Origin: Planctomycetota bacterium
Lineage (GTDB): Bacteria; Planctomycetota; MHYJ01; JACQXL01
Direction of reading: 5' to 3'
NCBI GenBank assembly: GCA_016235865.1
Contig: JACRIK010000003.1
Span: 62,001 to 126,000 of the forward strand
DNA length: 64,000 nucleotides
Shown here: piece by piece, positions 1 to 9,111 of the stretch
Numbering within the stretch: the first letter of the stretch is position 1
Layout of the letters: every line of letters begins with the position of its first letter
Position numbers and translations under genes: made by a program
The notes under the pieces: generated by a model
Database searches by the model: none
Told to the model about the DNA's origin: nothing
The model's input: the letters and a program-made list of their open reading frames with translations, nothing else

Positions 1-92
1 CGTCTGACCGTGCCATTCGGGCAGGTCGGGACGGAGTAGGCAGGGACTACCTTGCCGATGGAGGGCCACAAGATGGTATTGCCAGCCCAATG
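1..92. other. left edge, unassigned
   Basis: I recognise no complete gene here. On the plus strand one frame is open from base 3 to a TGA at 99-101 (about 32 codons), which could be the tail of a gene entering from the left and converging on the minus-strand gene. It is short, shows no recognisable motif, and could equally be non-coding. Confidence 0.2.
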
Positions 93-1211
93 TTATTCTG
101 ACAGATAAAGAATATTGCGGAATGATGCCTTGCATTTTTCAGCGCTTAAGGCCGGCAATCCTTTGAATCGGGTCTGCTTTCCTTCGGGGATGTTAGCCTC
201 AAATTGTAATTCGCCGTTTAAATAACATGAAACCTTTTCTCCTTTTATCATAAACCTCAAGTTATTCCAATCACCGGCTTTGAATGTATCGGGCAACGCC
301 CGGTCGGCCAGCCGGCTTAGGTTTGGAACCGCTTCACCCCTGGATGAATACCTAAACAGACAGATGCTGTTTTCCCGGATAGCATACCAATAAAACGTAT
401 GGTCGTAATCAATCACAGCAAAGGCAATACCGAAAAACTGGTCGCCCGGCGTTTCTTCCAGCCGGACATCCAGGGAAATCACATAATTCCCCTCCAGCAC
501 TCGGGTGTGCTGAAGCTGGATCATTCCCGGCTCCAAATTACCGCCGGTGATGGCGCCATTTTCTACTTTCCACCAGGCCTTCTTGGAGATATCCCATCCG
601 TCCAGGTTATCGCCGTTAAATAAGGGATCCATAAGGTTTTTTTCCTCGTTCATAAGGTTCATCCGGAACAGGTTTAACTGTTCGGTGATTTCTTTTCGGT
701 CTGGTTCCATAGCGGATAGGCGTTCCATAAGACCAAGCAGGTATTCATTGGCGCTCTGCGGGTATTTGCCGGCCAGGTCCAGGAATTTGGTCATGTATTT
801 AGCGTTCATCTCGTCGAATTCGGAACTGATTTTGCCGTATTCATTCAGATAAGTTATGATTTTAGCTGAAAGTTTGGCTTGGGCATCGCTGCGTTTTTCC
901 ATTTTTTCCAGCAGTTCGCTGGCCTTGGTAAAATCCTTGGCGGCCTCGGCCATTTCTTTCATCTGCCAGAAGAATACACCCCGCTCAAAATAAGCGTCCG
1001 GGAAGTCAGGCGCCTCGTCGATGGCTTTCTGGAATAATCCCAGCGCGGCCGGATAGTTCTTTTTCTGGACCTGTTCTTTGGCTTTTTTGAAATAAATCTG
1101 GGCCGATTCCTCGTCCGGGAAGACGTTCAGAATAAAAAATAACCCGATGGCCAGCGGGCTGAGCCAGCGCAAAAACATTCTATCTGGTATCTGTCTCATA
1201 ATCCAGTTCAC
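93..1211 (-). CDS. TPR protein with C-terminal LamG-like / DUF1080-type domain
   Basis: This protein of about 372 residues begins with a hydrophobic segment (residues ~14-30) that is a signal peptide or anchor. TPR-like helices follow (~35-100, with YFKKAKEQVQKKNYPAALGLF). The C-terminal half (~195-372) is a concanavalin-like jelly roll of the 3-keto-disaccharide hydrolase/DUF1080 type; LFNGDNLDGWDI is the usual opening of that fold. The role is unknown; export and ligand or glycan binding are inferences. The predicted GTG start overlaps the stop of the upstream gene as GTGA, which suggests translational coupling; an in-frame ATG four codons later (1199) is an alternative. It is a paralogue of the neighbouring upstream gene. 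Confidence 0.75.
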   Translation of the reverse strand: MNWIMRQIPDRMFLRWLSPLAIGLFFILNVFPDEESAQIYFKKAKEQVQKKNYPAALGLFQKAIDEAPDFPDAYFERGVFFWQMKEMAEAAKDFTKASELLEKMEKRSDAQAKLSAKIITYLNEYGKISSEFDEMNAKYMTKFLDLAGKYPQSANEYLLGLMERLSAMEPDRKEITEQLNLFRMNLMNEEKNLMDPLFNGDNLDGWDISKKAWWKVENGAITGGNLEPGMIQLQHTRVLEGNYVISLDVRLEETPGDQFFGIAFAVIDYDHTFYWYAIRENSICLFRYSSRGEAVPNLSRLADRALPDTFKAGDWNNLRFMIKGEKVSCYLNGELQFEANIPEGKQTRFKGLPALSAEKCKASFRNILYLSE

Positions 1212-2305
1212 TTCAGGAGCTTGATATCCTTAAACCGCACCTGGCAAAGCTGGGCCCAAATGGCCAGGACGCCGCCGCAGACCTCGGTCCGATATTCAAT
1301 CACCAGGTTATTATTGATATATATGCGGTATAAATCACCTTGCGAGATTTCCACCTTCAACTGGTTCCACTCGCCTTTCTTGTAATTATCAGGCAGGGGT
1401 TTGGTGCTGAATTCCTTGCGCTCCTTATTAACGACACCAACTAATTTAACCACTTTTTCGTCCACCACGGATATACCCCGGGTATTCATGCCGGTCCGAT
1501 CACCCAGCATAATACCGGCCGAATACGGCCCGGGCCGGCTTTCCAGGGTTTCGTCAACTCGGAAGTCCAAAGCGACGGTAAAATCACCTTCCAACCATAA
1601 ATCTTTCCGGCGATTGCCGGAGCCTTTATTAAGCAGTTTGGCCACCAAAATATTGCCGTCTTCTATGTCCCAGTCATTCGGGTTTTCGGGCAGCCAGTCC
1701 GCGGCCAGCTCACCCATCGGCAGCGGCTTCCAGCGCGGCAGGAAGACGCCCTGAACTATCTCGTCGTACATCTTTTTCGCCTCGGAGTTTTTGGGGTCCA
1801 GCTTAAGGATCCGTTTGAGCGCCTGTTCGGAGAAAAAATTATCCTTGGCCCGGTTTTTCCTGGTGAAACCCAGTAACTGTTTGATATATTCCTGCTCAAT
1901 CGCCCGGCCCTCGGTTTCTATTAACTTGCTGCTGGGGTCTTCCGCTTTCAGTTTATTCAGGATTTCCTCGGCTTTCTTCTTGAGCTGAATCAGGACCAAG
2001 CTCGGCTTGGCCAGCCCGTCGATAAGTGAAATACATTTTTTGAATGCCTGGCGGCACCGGGGCTTTTCATCCATTTTTAAGTGCGCTTCCCCGATTTTGA
2101 AGTGGACCTCCGGCATTTCCGGGCTTTCCTTGAGGGCTTTCTGGTAGAACTCCAGGGCGCGTGGAAACTCGCCTTTTTTCAGCGACTCATCGCCCTTGGC
2201 TATAAATTCCCGGGCAATCGCATCGTCCGGGAATAAGGAACTGACGGCTAAAAAACAGACAAGAATTATAGTAATGGAAATGATGCAGTATTTTGCATAT
2301 GCCAT
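1208..2305 (-). CDS. TPR protein with C-terminal LamG-like domain (paralogue)
   Basis: This is a 365-residue exported or anchored protein. It has a hydrophobic N-terminus (~8-25), TPR helices (~32-100), a charged helical middle and a C-terminal jelly-roll domain (~195-365) with WNQLKVEISQGD and IYINNNLVIEY, typical of DUF1080/LamG-like domains. Its architecture matches the next gene, so the pair probably arose by tandem duplication and is co-transcribed. A TTGACT box lies at 2337-2342, and a possible TATACA at 2312-2317 would put the transcription start close to the ATG, but the 19-base spacer makes this weak. The function is unknown. Confidence 0.75.
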   Translation of the reverse strand: MAYAKYCIISITIILVCFLAVSSLFPDDAIAREFIAKGDESLKKGEFPRALEFYQKALKESPEMPEVHFKIGEAHLKMDEKPRCRQAFKKCISLIDGLAKPSLVLIQLKKKAEEILNKLKAEDPSSKLIETEGRAIEQEYIKQLLGFTRKNRAKDNFFSEQALKRILKLDPKNSEAKKMYDEIVQGVFLPRWKPLPMGELAADWLPENPNDWDIEDGNILVAKLLNKGSGNRRKDLWLEGDFTVALDFRVDETLESRPGPYSAGIMLGDRTGMNTRGISVVDEKVVKLVGVVNKERKEFSTKPLPDNYKKGEWNQLKVEISQGDLYRIYINNNLVIEYRTEVCGGVLAIWAQLCQVRFKDIKLLK

Positions 2306-2429
2306 ATATTATGTATATGATAGATAAATCATCCAAAGTCAAGAAATTATGACCAACCGGTATAAACTCAGATCAGCCCCTGTAATGACATGACACTTAT
2401 TTCTTTACCCCAGGTTATTCCTACACGGA

Positions 2430-3383
2430 CTAATGAGGAATAAAAAACTTCCGTTCCAGGCCCTTAGACCATTCGGTCCAATTAGAATTCTTGGGCGCGT
2501 TCTGAATCAGCAACTGGTATTCGCCCAGCCGGGCATCGAGGTTGTCCAGATAGTGCAGGACAATCGCCTCCTGAGTCATGGGCAGGACCGGCGCGCCGTA
2601 TTCCCGCTCCCCGTGATGGCTGGCTATGAGATGTTCTAATAATGTCGTGTATTCAGTCGGGAAGCCCTTGATTTTGTTAACCTTCTCATTGAGCATCAGG
2701 ATACCAAAAACCGTGTGGCCGACCAGACGGCCTTCGTCCGTGATTTGCGGCGTGACCTTGGTCTCATACTCCCGGATTTTGCCGATGTCGTGCAGGAATA
2801 TGCCGACGAGAAGCAGGTCCAGATTGAGCGTCTGGTATTGCTGGCCCACGCTAAGCGCCAGATTGGCCATATTTAGGGTATGCTCCATCAGGCCGCCGGT
2901 ATATGGCTGGTGTTTTTCCACCGCGGCCGGCGATTTCTTGAACCGCTCTATAAAATCCTCGTCCTTGACAAATGCCTCTAGGAGTTTGACCAGATGCGGG
3001 TCTTTGACGCGGGCCAGGACATTGGTCAGCCGGTTATAGAGCGCCTCGATGTCCAGCGCCGTGTGCACGGCAAAGAAGTCCGGATTGATGTCCTTATCCG
3101 AGGCCGGGGCAATGGATGAGGTCTTGAGCTGGAGCTCGCCCTGGTATAAATCCACCTGGCCCTTGATGCGGACGAAGGAATATTCGGAGATAGAATCCAA
3201 CTGGGCGATGTTGTCCCAGATGTTAGTCGCCACCTTGCCGGTCTTGTCGCGCAGTTCCAGCCGGAAATAGATGGAGCCGGTCTTGGTCTTGCGCTGCTGC
3301 TTGGTGACCAACTGGAACACCTGGTCTATGGGTTCATAAGCGGCCAGGTCCTTGACGAATTTGTGTCCGATTGAAGTAGCCAT
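2430..3383 (-). CDS. YhaM-like OB-fold/HD-domain 3'-5' exoribonuclease
   Basis: This 317-residue protein resembles the YhaM/CBF1 family of 3'-5' exonucleases. The N-terminal ~95 residues form an OB-fold nucleic-acid-binding domain (KGQVDLYQGELQLK). The HD phosphohydrolase domain follows, with metal ligands in GGLMEHTLNMANLA, LLLVGIFLHDIGK (HD near residue 199) and the paired-His segment LIASHHGERE. The length matches YhaM (~310-315 residues). RNA or DNA end trimming in the cytoplasm is inferred from the family. A good promoter (3390-3418) ends so close to the ATG that the mRNA is probably leaderless. Confidence 0.85.
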   Translation of the reverse strand: MATSIGHKFVKDLAAYEPIDQVFQLVTKQQRKTKTGSIYFRLELRDKTGKVATNIWDNIAQLDSISEYSFVRIKGQVDLYQGELQLKTSSIAPASDKDINPDFFAVHTALDIEALYNRLTNVLARVKDPHLVKLLEAFVKDEDFIERFKKSPAAVEKHQPYTGGLMEHTLNMANLALSVGQQYQTLNLDLLLVGIFLHDIGKIREYETKVTPQITDEGRLVGHTVFGILMLNEKVNKIKGFPTEYTTLLEHLIASHHGEREYGAPVLPMTQEAIVLHYLDNLDARLGEYQLLIQNAPKNSNWTEWSKGLERKFFIPH

Positions 3384-3389
3384 GAACTA

Positions 3390-3418
3390 ATATTAAGAAC
3401 CACGGACATAAAAGTCAA
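3390..3418 (-). promoter_or_regulatory. promoter of the YhaM-like gene, leaderless arrangement
   Basis: On the minus strand TTGACT (3418-3413) is followed by a 17-base spacer and TAATAT (3395-3390). The ATG at 3383 lies six bases past the -10 box, where transcription would start, and there is no Shine-Dalgarno site between them. Confidence 0.6.
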
Positions 3419-3419
3419 G

Positions 3420-3499
3420 AATAATTAAACTCGTATTCACCACAAAGAGCACAAAGGACACAAAGAAATGCAACCACAGATTACACAGATTACCGCAAG
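3420..3499. repeat. degenerate phrase repeat (CACAAAG / ACACAGATT type)
   Basis: This short intergenic stretch is made of near-tandem words (cacaaagagcacaaagg, then cagattacacagatt). The same kind of wording recurs at 4179-4213, 30653-30673 and 62708-62735. No ORF or structured RNA was seen. Confidence 0.5.
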
Positions 3500-4009
3500 T
3501 TAAAGCTGGCGAGTTACCGGGTAAGTGGATAACTTTTTAGCCACCCTAAACCCTATTTCAGCCCATAAAATTGGAGGTATAAACATTGGCAGAAGACAAA
3601 GAAAGCTAATAATTTCCGAATTTACACCCCACCATTCTAACGCATCAATATAAGGCCCCATAGGAAAAAATAACAACCCTAAAGCAGAAATAATACCTCC
3701 GGTAAAAAATATCGTATAAAGCACTTTTTTCGAAGCCATTAATTCAACTCTGTACCCTCTTAAATAAAACCAACCTGTAAAAAAGGATCCGAGTATGCAT
3801 CCTAAAACTGTTGACGACACCACATTAAGAATCCACAGAAATAACGGATCAGTTATATTATGAAATTTATGTGGCCTGTCTGGATATAATAACGTTTCCA
3901 GCAGCACTAATGTTATTGATGCTACGAAAAAACCTACAATAAACAGTATTGGTATGCTTATACGAAAAATAGGCCGCTCATGTTTTTTCTTAGTGTTTTC
4001 TTCGATCAT
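3500..4009 (-). CDS. small four-helix membrane protein
   Basis: This 169-residue protein has four predicted membrane helices: FIVGFFVASITLVLLET, FLWILNVVSSTVLGCILGSF, a third near YTIFFTGGIISALGLLF, and a fourth near IISFLCLLPMFIPPILW. I do not recognise a family. It starts at an ATG preceded by AGAGGT. It stands alone between phrase-repeat stretches, and its base composition is visibly more AT-rich than pnp or the HD nuclease gene, which hints at separate acquisition. Confidence 0.6.
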   Translation of the reverse strand: MIEENTKKKHERPIFRISIPILFIVGFFVASITLVLLETLLYPDRPHKFHNITDPLFLWILNVVSSTVLGCILGSFFTGWFYLRGYRVELMASKKVLYTIFFTGGIISALGLLFFPMGPYIDALEWWGVNSEIISFLCLLPMFIPPILWAEIGFRVAKKLSTYPVTRQL

Positions 4010-4218
4010 ATTTACCTCTAACTAATGGCCTAATACCAGAATTCGAGTTGGGAGGCAAGAAAGAAGATAAGTTCGGTTATGCCGGTTAGGCTGTTTAGAT
4101 GGCTAGGTCGGTTGGGCAGAAGTTCCCTCCGACACACCCCTGAATCCCCTCTTATTAGAGGGGACTACGGAATTTATTCACCACAAAGAATTCTTTGTGC
4201 CCTTTGTGGTGAGTATTC
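4010..4218. repeat. intergenic stretch of degraded repeats
   Basis: This stretch holds GGTTAGGCTGTTTAG-like words, a hairpin around 4142-4166 (cccctcttattagagggg), and a hairpin of ttcaccacaaagaattctttgtg (4178-4200) followed by ccctttgtggtgag. The latter could act as a bidirectional structure at the pnp 3' end. I see no gene. Confidence 0.45.
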
Positions 4219-6408
4219 TTATCTCCTGGGCCGACGGTCGCGGTCATCCCGGCCAAAGGGCCGGCCTCTGCCGCCGCCGCCGCTGCTCGGGGTGCTGGGC
4301 ACATAGGTGCCTTCAGGTACCAACAGCGCCTTGCGGCTGAGTTTGACCTTGCCCATCGGGTCTATGGAAATAACCTTGACCTCAATGGAATCGCCCATCT
4401 TGACCACGTCGGTGACCTGGCCGACAAAGCCATCCGATAGCTCGGAGATATGGACCATGCCTTCGGTGCCGGGCATGATCTCAACGAATGCGCCGAAATC
4501 CTTGATACCAGTAACCGTGCCTTTGTAGGTCTTGCCGATTTCAGCCGTGGCGGTGCATTCCTCGACCATCTTCTTGGTCTTTTCAGTGGCTTCGGCATCG
4601 GCCGCGTAAATCATAACCGTGCCGTCTTCTTCAATTTCAATAGTAGCTCCGGTATCGGCCTGGATTTTCTTGATGTTCTTGCCACCCGGACCGATGAGCG
4701 CTCCGATTTTGTCGGTTGGGATGCGCACCTTGACAAAGCGCGGGGCATACTGTGAAATCTCGGCGCGCGGAGCAGCCAGGATCTTTTTCATCTCAGCCAG
4801 GATGTGAATCCGGCCTTCCTTGGCCTGGGCCAATGCCTGGCGGATGGTGTCTTCGGAGATGCCGCCGATCTTGATATCCATCTGGACGGCCGTGATGCCT
4901 TCGGCTGTGCCGACCACCTTGAAATCCATGTCGCCTAAGTGGTCTTCAGCGCCCAGGATATCGGAAAGGATTCTGACTTCCTTGCCTTCCTGGACCAGGC
5001 CCATGGCAATGCCGGACACGGGTTTTTTCACCGGCACTCCGGCATCCATTAACGCCAGTATGCCGCCGCAAACCGTGGCCATTGAGGACGAGCCGTTGGA
5101 CTGGAGGATATCAGAAACAATGCGGATGGTGTAAGGGAAATCATCCTTGGGAGGCAGGACGGCCTCGATGCCGCGTTCGGCCAGATAGCCGTGCCCGATT
5201 TCCCGGCGGCCCGGGCCGCCCAGGCGCTTGATTTCACCCACCGAAAACGGCGGGAAATTATAATGGAGCATGAAGTGCTTGGTGTATTCCTCAGCCAGGC
5301 CGTCGATTCTCTGTTCGTCCATGGACGAGCCGAGCGTGGCCGAGACCAGCGCCTGGGTCTCGCCCCGCATAAACAGGGCCGAGCCGTGGTTCCGGGGCAG
5401 GAAGCTGACCATACCGGAAATCGGCCGGATTTCCTTCAATGACCGGCCGTCGATGCGCTTGTTGCTCAGGACCAAAGCGCGCAGCGCCTCGCCTTCCAAC
5501 GTGTTCATAGCCGCGCCGATTGACTTGGTCACCGCGGCGATTTCGTCCTTGTCGGTGAGTTTGGCGGTCTTGTCCTTGATGACCGCTTCCTTTATCTTAT
5601 TGAGCGCCTCTTTGCGCTCGGACTTGACCTTGGTCTGGATTTTGGCCTGGATATCCTTGTAAACCGATTTCTTTACTTCATCGTATATGCCGTCGTCCTT
5701 TTTCTCCGCGATGACCATCTTGACCGGTTTGACCTTGGCCTGAAGCTGGACCTGGAGTTCGACCAGTTTCTTGATTTCCTTGTGGGCGAATGCGATAGCC
5801 GAGACAATGACGTCCTCGGGCAGTTCCTTGGAGCCGCCTTCGACCATGACCACGGCGTCCGCCGAGCCGGCTACGATCATATCCAGTTCGCCGGTGTCAA
5901 TTTCACCATAGGACGGATTAATGATGAAGTTATTGCCGATTTTGCCGACCCTCACCGCGGCGATCGGGCCGTTAAATGGGATGTCGGACACGGCCAAAGC
6001 GGCCGAGGCGCCGTTGATGGCCAGAACATCCGGATCGTATTCGTCGTCAGCCGAGATAACCATAACCATCAGCTGAAGTTCGTTGCGGAAGGTATCGGAA
6101 AAGAGCGGCCGCAAGGGCCGGTCAATCAGACGCATGGTCAGGATTTCCTTGGTGGTCGGCCGGCCTTCGCGCTTGAAGAATCCGCCCGGAATCTTGCCGG
6201 CGGCCGAGGTCTTTTCCCGGTAATCGACAGTCAGCGGCAGCATGTCGTTGTCGCTCTCGAATTCCCGTTTCTCGCCGTGCACGATGGTAGCCAGGACCAT
6301 GGAATCGCCGAATGACACCACGGCCGCGCCGTGCGCCAGCTGGGCCAACTGCCCGGTTTCAATAGTAAACTTGCGTCCGCTGATTTCGGTCTCTACTGTG
6401 TGTTTCAT
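4219..6408 (-). CDS. pnp: polyribonucleotide nucleotidyltransferase (PNPase)
   Basis: PNPase degrades RNA 3'-5' by phosphorolysis in the cytoplasmic degradosome. The 729-residue protein has the complete order: RNase PH domain 1 (~10-145), an all-helical linker, RNase PH domain 2 (~310-520, with FPPFSVGEIKRLGGPGRREI), a KH domain with the GxxG loop in IGALIGPGGKNIKKIQ (~570-605), and an S1 domain (~618-690). The tail is rich in Gly, Arg and Asp. The length is typical (~700-730). It lies 88 bases downstream of rpsO in the conserved rpsO-pnp order, so the two are probably one transcription unit. Confidence 0.97.
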   Translation of the reverse strand: MKHTVETEISGRKFTIETGQLAQLAHGAAVVSFGDSMVLATIVHGEKREFESDNDMLPLTVDYREKTSAAGKIPGGFFKREGRPTTKEILTMRLIDRPLRPLFSDTFRNELQLMVMVISADDEYDPDVLAINGASAALAVSDIPFNGPIAAVRVGKIGNNFIINPSYGEIDTGELDMIVAGSADAVVMVEGGSKELPEDVIVSAIAFAHKEIKKLVELQVQLQAKVKPVKMVIAEKKDDGIYDEVKKSVYKDIQAKIQTKVKSERKEALNKIKEAVIKDKTAKLTDKDEIAAVTKSIGAAMNTLEGEALRALVLSNKRIDGRSLKEIRPISGMVSFLPRNHGSALFMRGETQALVSATLGSSMDEQRIDGLAEEYTKHFMLHYNFPPFSVGEIKRLGGPGRREIGHGYLAERGIEAVLPPKDDFPYTIRIVSDILQSNGSSSMATVCGGILALMDAGVPVKKPVSGIAMGLVQEGKEVRILSDILGAEDHLGDMDFKVVGTAEGITAVQMDIKIGGISEDTIRQALAQAKEGRIHILAEMKKILAAPRAEISQYAPRFVKVRIPTDKIGALIGPGGKNIKKIQADTGATIEIEEDGTVMIYAADAEATEKTKKMVEECTATAEIGKTYKGTVTGIKDFGAFVEIMPGTEGMVHISELSDGFVGQVTDVVKMGDSIEVKVISIDPMGKVKLSRKALLVPEGTYVPSTPSSGGGGRGRPFGRDDRDRRPRR

Positions 6409-6496
6409 ATTTCTCTATATTCCTTTTTCTGTGCTCGAGCAGGTATGGTATAAGAATGAAAGTTTGGTGGTTATACTGCCTGCAGGAGGATGCATA

Positions 6497-6766
6497 TTAT
6501 TTCCTGATGTTCAGATCCTTAATTATCTTCTGGTAGCGCTCCGGCTCGTGGTTAGCCAGATACTTAAGGAGTGCGGAACGGTTTCCAATCATCTTCAAGA
6601 GACCGCGGCGGGAGTTATGGTCCTTGGGAAAATGCTGGAAATGGCTGGCCAGGGTATTGATCCGCTCGGTCAGGATAGCGATCTGGACATCGGCCGAACC
6701 GGTGTCCTTCTTGTTCAGCTGGTGCTTCTTGATGACCTTGGTTTTGGCTTCTAAGGTTAATGCCAT
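6497..6766 (-). CDS. rpsO: 30S ribosomal protein S15
   Basis: S15 is a primary 16S rRNA-binding protein of the small subunit. The 89-residue sequence is full length, with GSADVQIAILTERINTLA and HSRRGLLKMIGNRSALL, the S15 signature region. The ATG at 6766 is preceded by AGGAG 11 bases upstream. It heads the rpsO-pnp unit behind a near-consensus promoter (6818-6846). Confidence 0.97.
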   Translation of the reverse strand: MALTLEAKTKVIKKHQLNKKDTGSADVQIAILTERINTLASHFQHFPKDHNSRRGLLKMIGNRSALLKYLANHEPERYQKIIKDLNIRK

Positions 6767-6817
6767 ACTTTCATTTTCTCCTACTCTACACTTTTATTCT
6801 CTCTTTTATTAAAAACG

Positions 6818-6846
6818 ATATTACTACAAAAAGCGCTGGTTGTCAA
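6818..6846 (-). promoter_or_regulatory. sigma70-type promoter of rpsO-pnp
   Basis: The minus strand has a perfect TTGACA (6846-6841), a 17-base spacer and TAATAT (6823-6818). The predicted start near 6811 gives a leader of about 45 bases containing AGGAG. This is the expected strength for a ribosomal protein operon. Confidence 0.75.
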
Positions 6847-6892
6847 GAAAATGCCGGAAATATTTATTATATAGTAAAATCACTCATTTTTC

Positions 6893-6922
6893 TTGGTATT
6901 CCGGATTGGTTTTTGGTATTAT
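6893..6922 (+). promoter_or_regulatory. possible promoter of the FHA-PilM operon
   Basis: TTGGTA (6893-6898), an 18-base spacer and TATTAT (6917-6922) would start transcription near 6929, only about five bases before the ATG at 6934. No Shine-Dalgarno sequence precedes this ATG, so a near-leaderless message fits. The -35 box is weak. Confidence 0.4.
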
Positions 6923-6933
6923 TTGACTATCCT

Positions 6934-9105
6934 ATGACACAGATAATCCTAAAAGATCAGGGCGCGTCCCAAGCCTTTAATATCACCAAGGATATCACGA
7001 CCATCGGGCGAAGCAGCAAGAACGACGTGGTCATCCGCCAGGGCGAACTGTCGCGTTTCCACTGCCAGATCCGCAAGACCGGGGACGACTATGTCATCGT
7101 TGACCTGGACAGCCGGAACGGCATCTATTTTGACGGCAATCGGGTCAAGGAGAAGAAGCTGGTGGCCGGGGACGAGATACAAATCGGCAAGGCCAGCATA
7201 ATATTTGAAAAAGAAATACCCAAGCCGGACCAGCCGCCGGCGCAGGACAAACCCGTTGCCCCGGCAGTTCCCGGACCGGCCGCCGGGTTATCGGCTGACG
7301 AATTCATCGCCCAGGGCCGCAAGAATGCATTTTCTATGCTGGTTAAAGTATTCATTATCGCGGCCATCGTTTTCATTGTCTTCGGTTACGGTTATATTAA
7401 ATTCAAAGAGCTCGCGGGCTTGAAGATGAATATCATCTCAAAAAATTCGTCATTTGAAGAACCGGCCCAGCCGGCCAATCTGCCCAATGGCTGGCTGTCT
7501 CTGACCGATACCAAAGCGCGCGTCACCGTCAGCGACCGGGAATTCCAGGATGGCAAATATTCCCTGTTGGTGGAAAAAATGCCGAACAACGGTGAATTCT
7601 GCACCGAACTCCACCACAGTTCTGTTATCAAGATGCCGTCTTATGACATATCAAGCCAGTACGTGCAGATATACACTTTCAGCGGCTGGGTCAAATCCGA
7701 CCCTTTCAAGAAATCACTGTCCGGTTACCGAATCAGCTGGTTCGACAATAGCCACCAGTTGATCAGGGATGATTACACCGAATTCACCGGCGGGACCAAG
7801 GAATGGCGTAATCTCACCTCCAGCACCAAGCCTCCCGCGGAGGCAGCTTACGGCAAGTTTTCCTGCGTAGTCCTCGGAACGGAATCATTGGTATATTTTG
7901 ATAATGTTTCGGTATTACAAACACTCTCCAACGCGCTTCCCTCATCAGCCAACAAGATTGAACGAGCGGCGCTGGACAACCAATTATTCAAATTGACGGT
8001 TTGGCACTCAGGCATCTGGAAATTGGAAAACAGCCAGTCATCGGAAGGCTTGGACCTGAACGGCGAATTGGTTTTTAAGCCGTCGAACCTGGAATCACGC
8101 CAGAGTTTTTACAACCACAGCAAGATTCTGACTGCAAACAACGAGCGTATCCAGGCCAACGTCCAGATGATCAATCCGCTCTCGCTGGAAATGATTAACG
8201 TCAATGTGGAGAGTTCCATCAGTCCGACCATGACAATGACTTACAATTTCCCGGCGGAATTATACACCTACCTGCGCGATAAATATTTCTCGCTGGTCAG
8301 TGCTATTCCGGCCGGCAATATCAGATACGTAAAACTGATAAGCGACTCGGGCGTAAAGGAAATCTCGTTATATGACAAAACCACGGAAAAGGTGGCCAGC
8401 ATAAATATCGGGCTGACCAACAATATCATTTCTATAAAGTATCTGCAGCCAGTTGAACTAACAATAACCCGTGACTCTGACGTCCTATATTTTACCCAGA
8501 TCTTCCAACCGGCGACTTTCGGGAGCGCCGCCGAACCCAGGCTGTCTTTCGGGCTGGAGTTTGACCTGAAATCATTGACCCAAAGCCAAACGGATTGGGA
8601 ACGGTTCCTAATTCAGGCCCAGGAAGCAGAAAAAAGCAATAATCTGGGCGAAGCCATAGAATTATACCGGACTATCATCATGGGAATAGGTAAAACAGCG
8701 GAAATGACTCCGGCGGTGGAGGCCAAATTAAATACGCTGGAGAATGCCGCCCGGGACCGGGTTCAAAATATCATTGACCTTCTGTCCACGGCCAGATTGC
8801 TTAAGGATTTCGGATTGTACGAGCGGGTATCAAAACTGGCCTGGGAAACATCTAAGACATATAAAAAGACCGAATACGGCGAGCGGGCCAAGGACATTAT
8901 CCAGGAAATAAAAACCGAGACCGACCAGCTAAAAGGCTCTGACACCAAACAGAATGCCGAAAAGATGCTGGCGATTGCGGACGGTTTTGCCAAAGAGAAC
9001 CAGAATAACCTGGCCGGCTGGCTTTACGAAGAAATTATCCAGCGCTATGCCGGAAGCCCGGCGGCCAAGCAGGCCAAAGAAAACCTGGAAAAGATAAAGA
9101 AATAG
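6934..9105 (+). CDS. FHA-domain membrane protein with carbohydrate-binding-like and TPR regions
   Basis: I place the start at 6934, because an FHA domain begins immediately (TIGRSSKNDVV, LSRFHCQI, DLDSRNGIYFDG); an upstream in-frame start at 6760 would add an implausible tail and overlap rpsO. The product is 723 residues: cytoplasmic FHA domain (~1-95) that should bind phosphothreonine, a Pro-rich linker, one membrane helix (~132-155), an extracytoplasmic CBM4/9-like beta domain starting NSSFEEPAQPANLPNGW, and C-terminal helical/TPR repeats (~540-723). It is the first gene of an operon with PilM/N/O-like genes six bases downstream. It may couple Ser/Thr-kinase signalling to an envelope assembly machine; that is inference. 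Confidence 0.8.
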   Translation: MTQIILKDQGASQAFNITKDITTIGRSSKNDVVIRQGELSRFHCQIRKTGDDYVIVDLDSRNGIYFDGNRVKEKKLVAGDEIQIGKASIIFEKEIPKPDQPPAQDKPVAPAVPGPAAGLSADEFIAQGRKNAFSMLVKVFIIAAIVFIVFGYGYIKFKELAGLKMNIISKNSSFEEPAQPANLPNGWLSLTDTKARVTVSDREFQDGKYSLLVEKMPNNGEFCTELHHSSVIKMPSYDISSQYVQIYTFSGWVKSDPFKKSLSGYRISWFDNSHQLIRDDYTEFTGGTKEWRNLTSSTKPPAEAAYGKFSCVVLGTESLVYFDNVSVLQTLSNALPSSANKIERAALDNQLFKLTVWHSGIWKLENSQSSEGLDLNGELVFKPSNLESRQSFYNHSKILTANNERIQANVQMINPLSLEMINVNVESSISPTMTMTYNFPAELYTYLRDKYFSLVSAIPAGNIRYVKLISDSGVKEISLYDKTTEKVASINIGLTNNIISIKYLQPVELTITRDSDVLYFTQIFQPATFGSAAEPRLSFGLEFDLKSLTQSQTDWERFLIQAQEAEKSNNLGEAIELYRTIIMGIGKTAEMTPAVEAKLNTLENAARDRVQNIIDLLSTARLLKDFGLYERVSKLAWETSKTYKKTEYGERAKDIIQEIKTETDQLKGSDTKQNAEKMLAIADGFAKENQNNLAGWLYEEIIQRYAGSPAAKQAKENLEKIKK

Positions 9106-9111
9106 ATAATT

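Noticed and set aside
1-92. Structured RNA (SRP, RNase P or tmRNA end)
   Set aside because: The sequence is GC-rich with small inverted words, but I find none of the conserved cores of these RNAs.
6760-6933. FHA gene starting at 6760
   Set aside because: The added 58 residues overlap rpsO and its promoter and have no family similarity; the FHA domain starts right at 6934.
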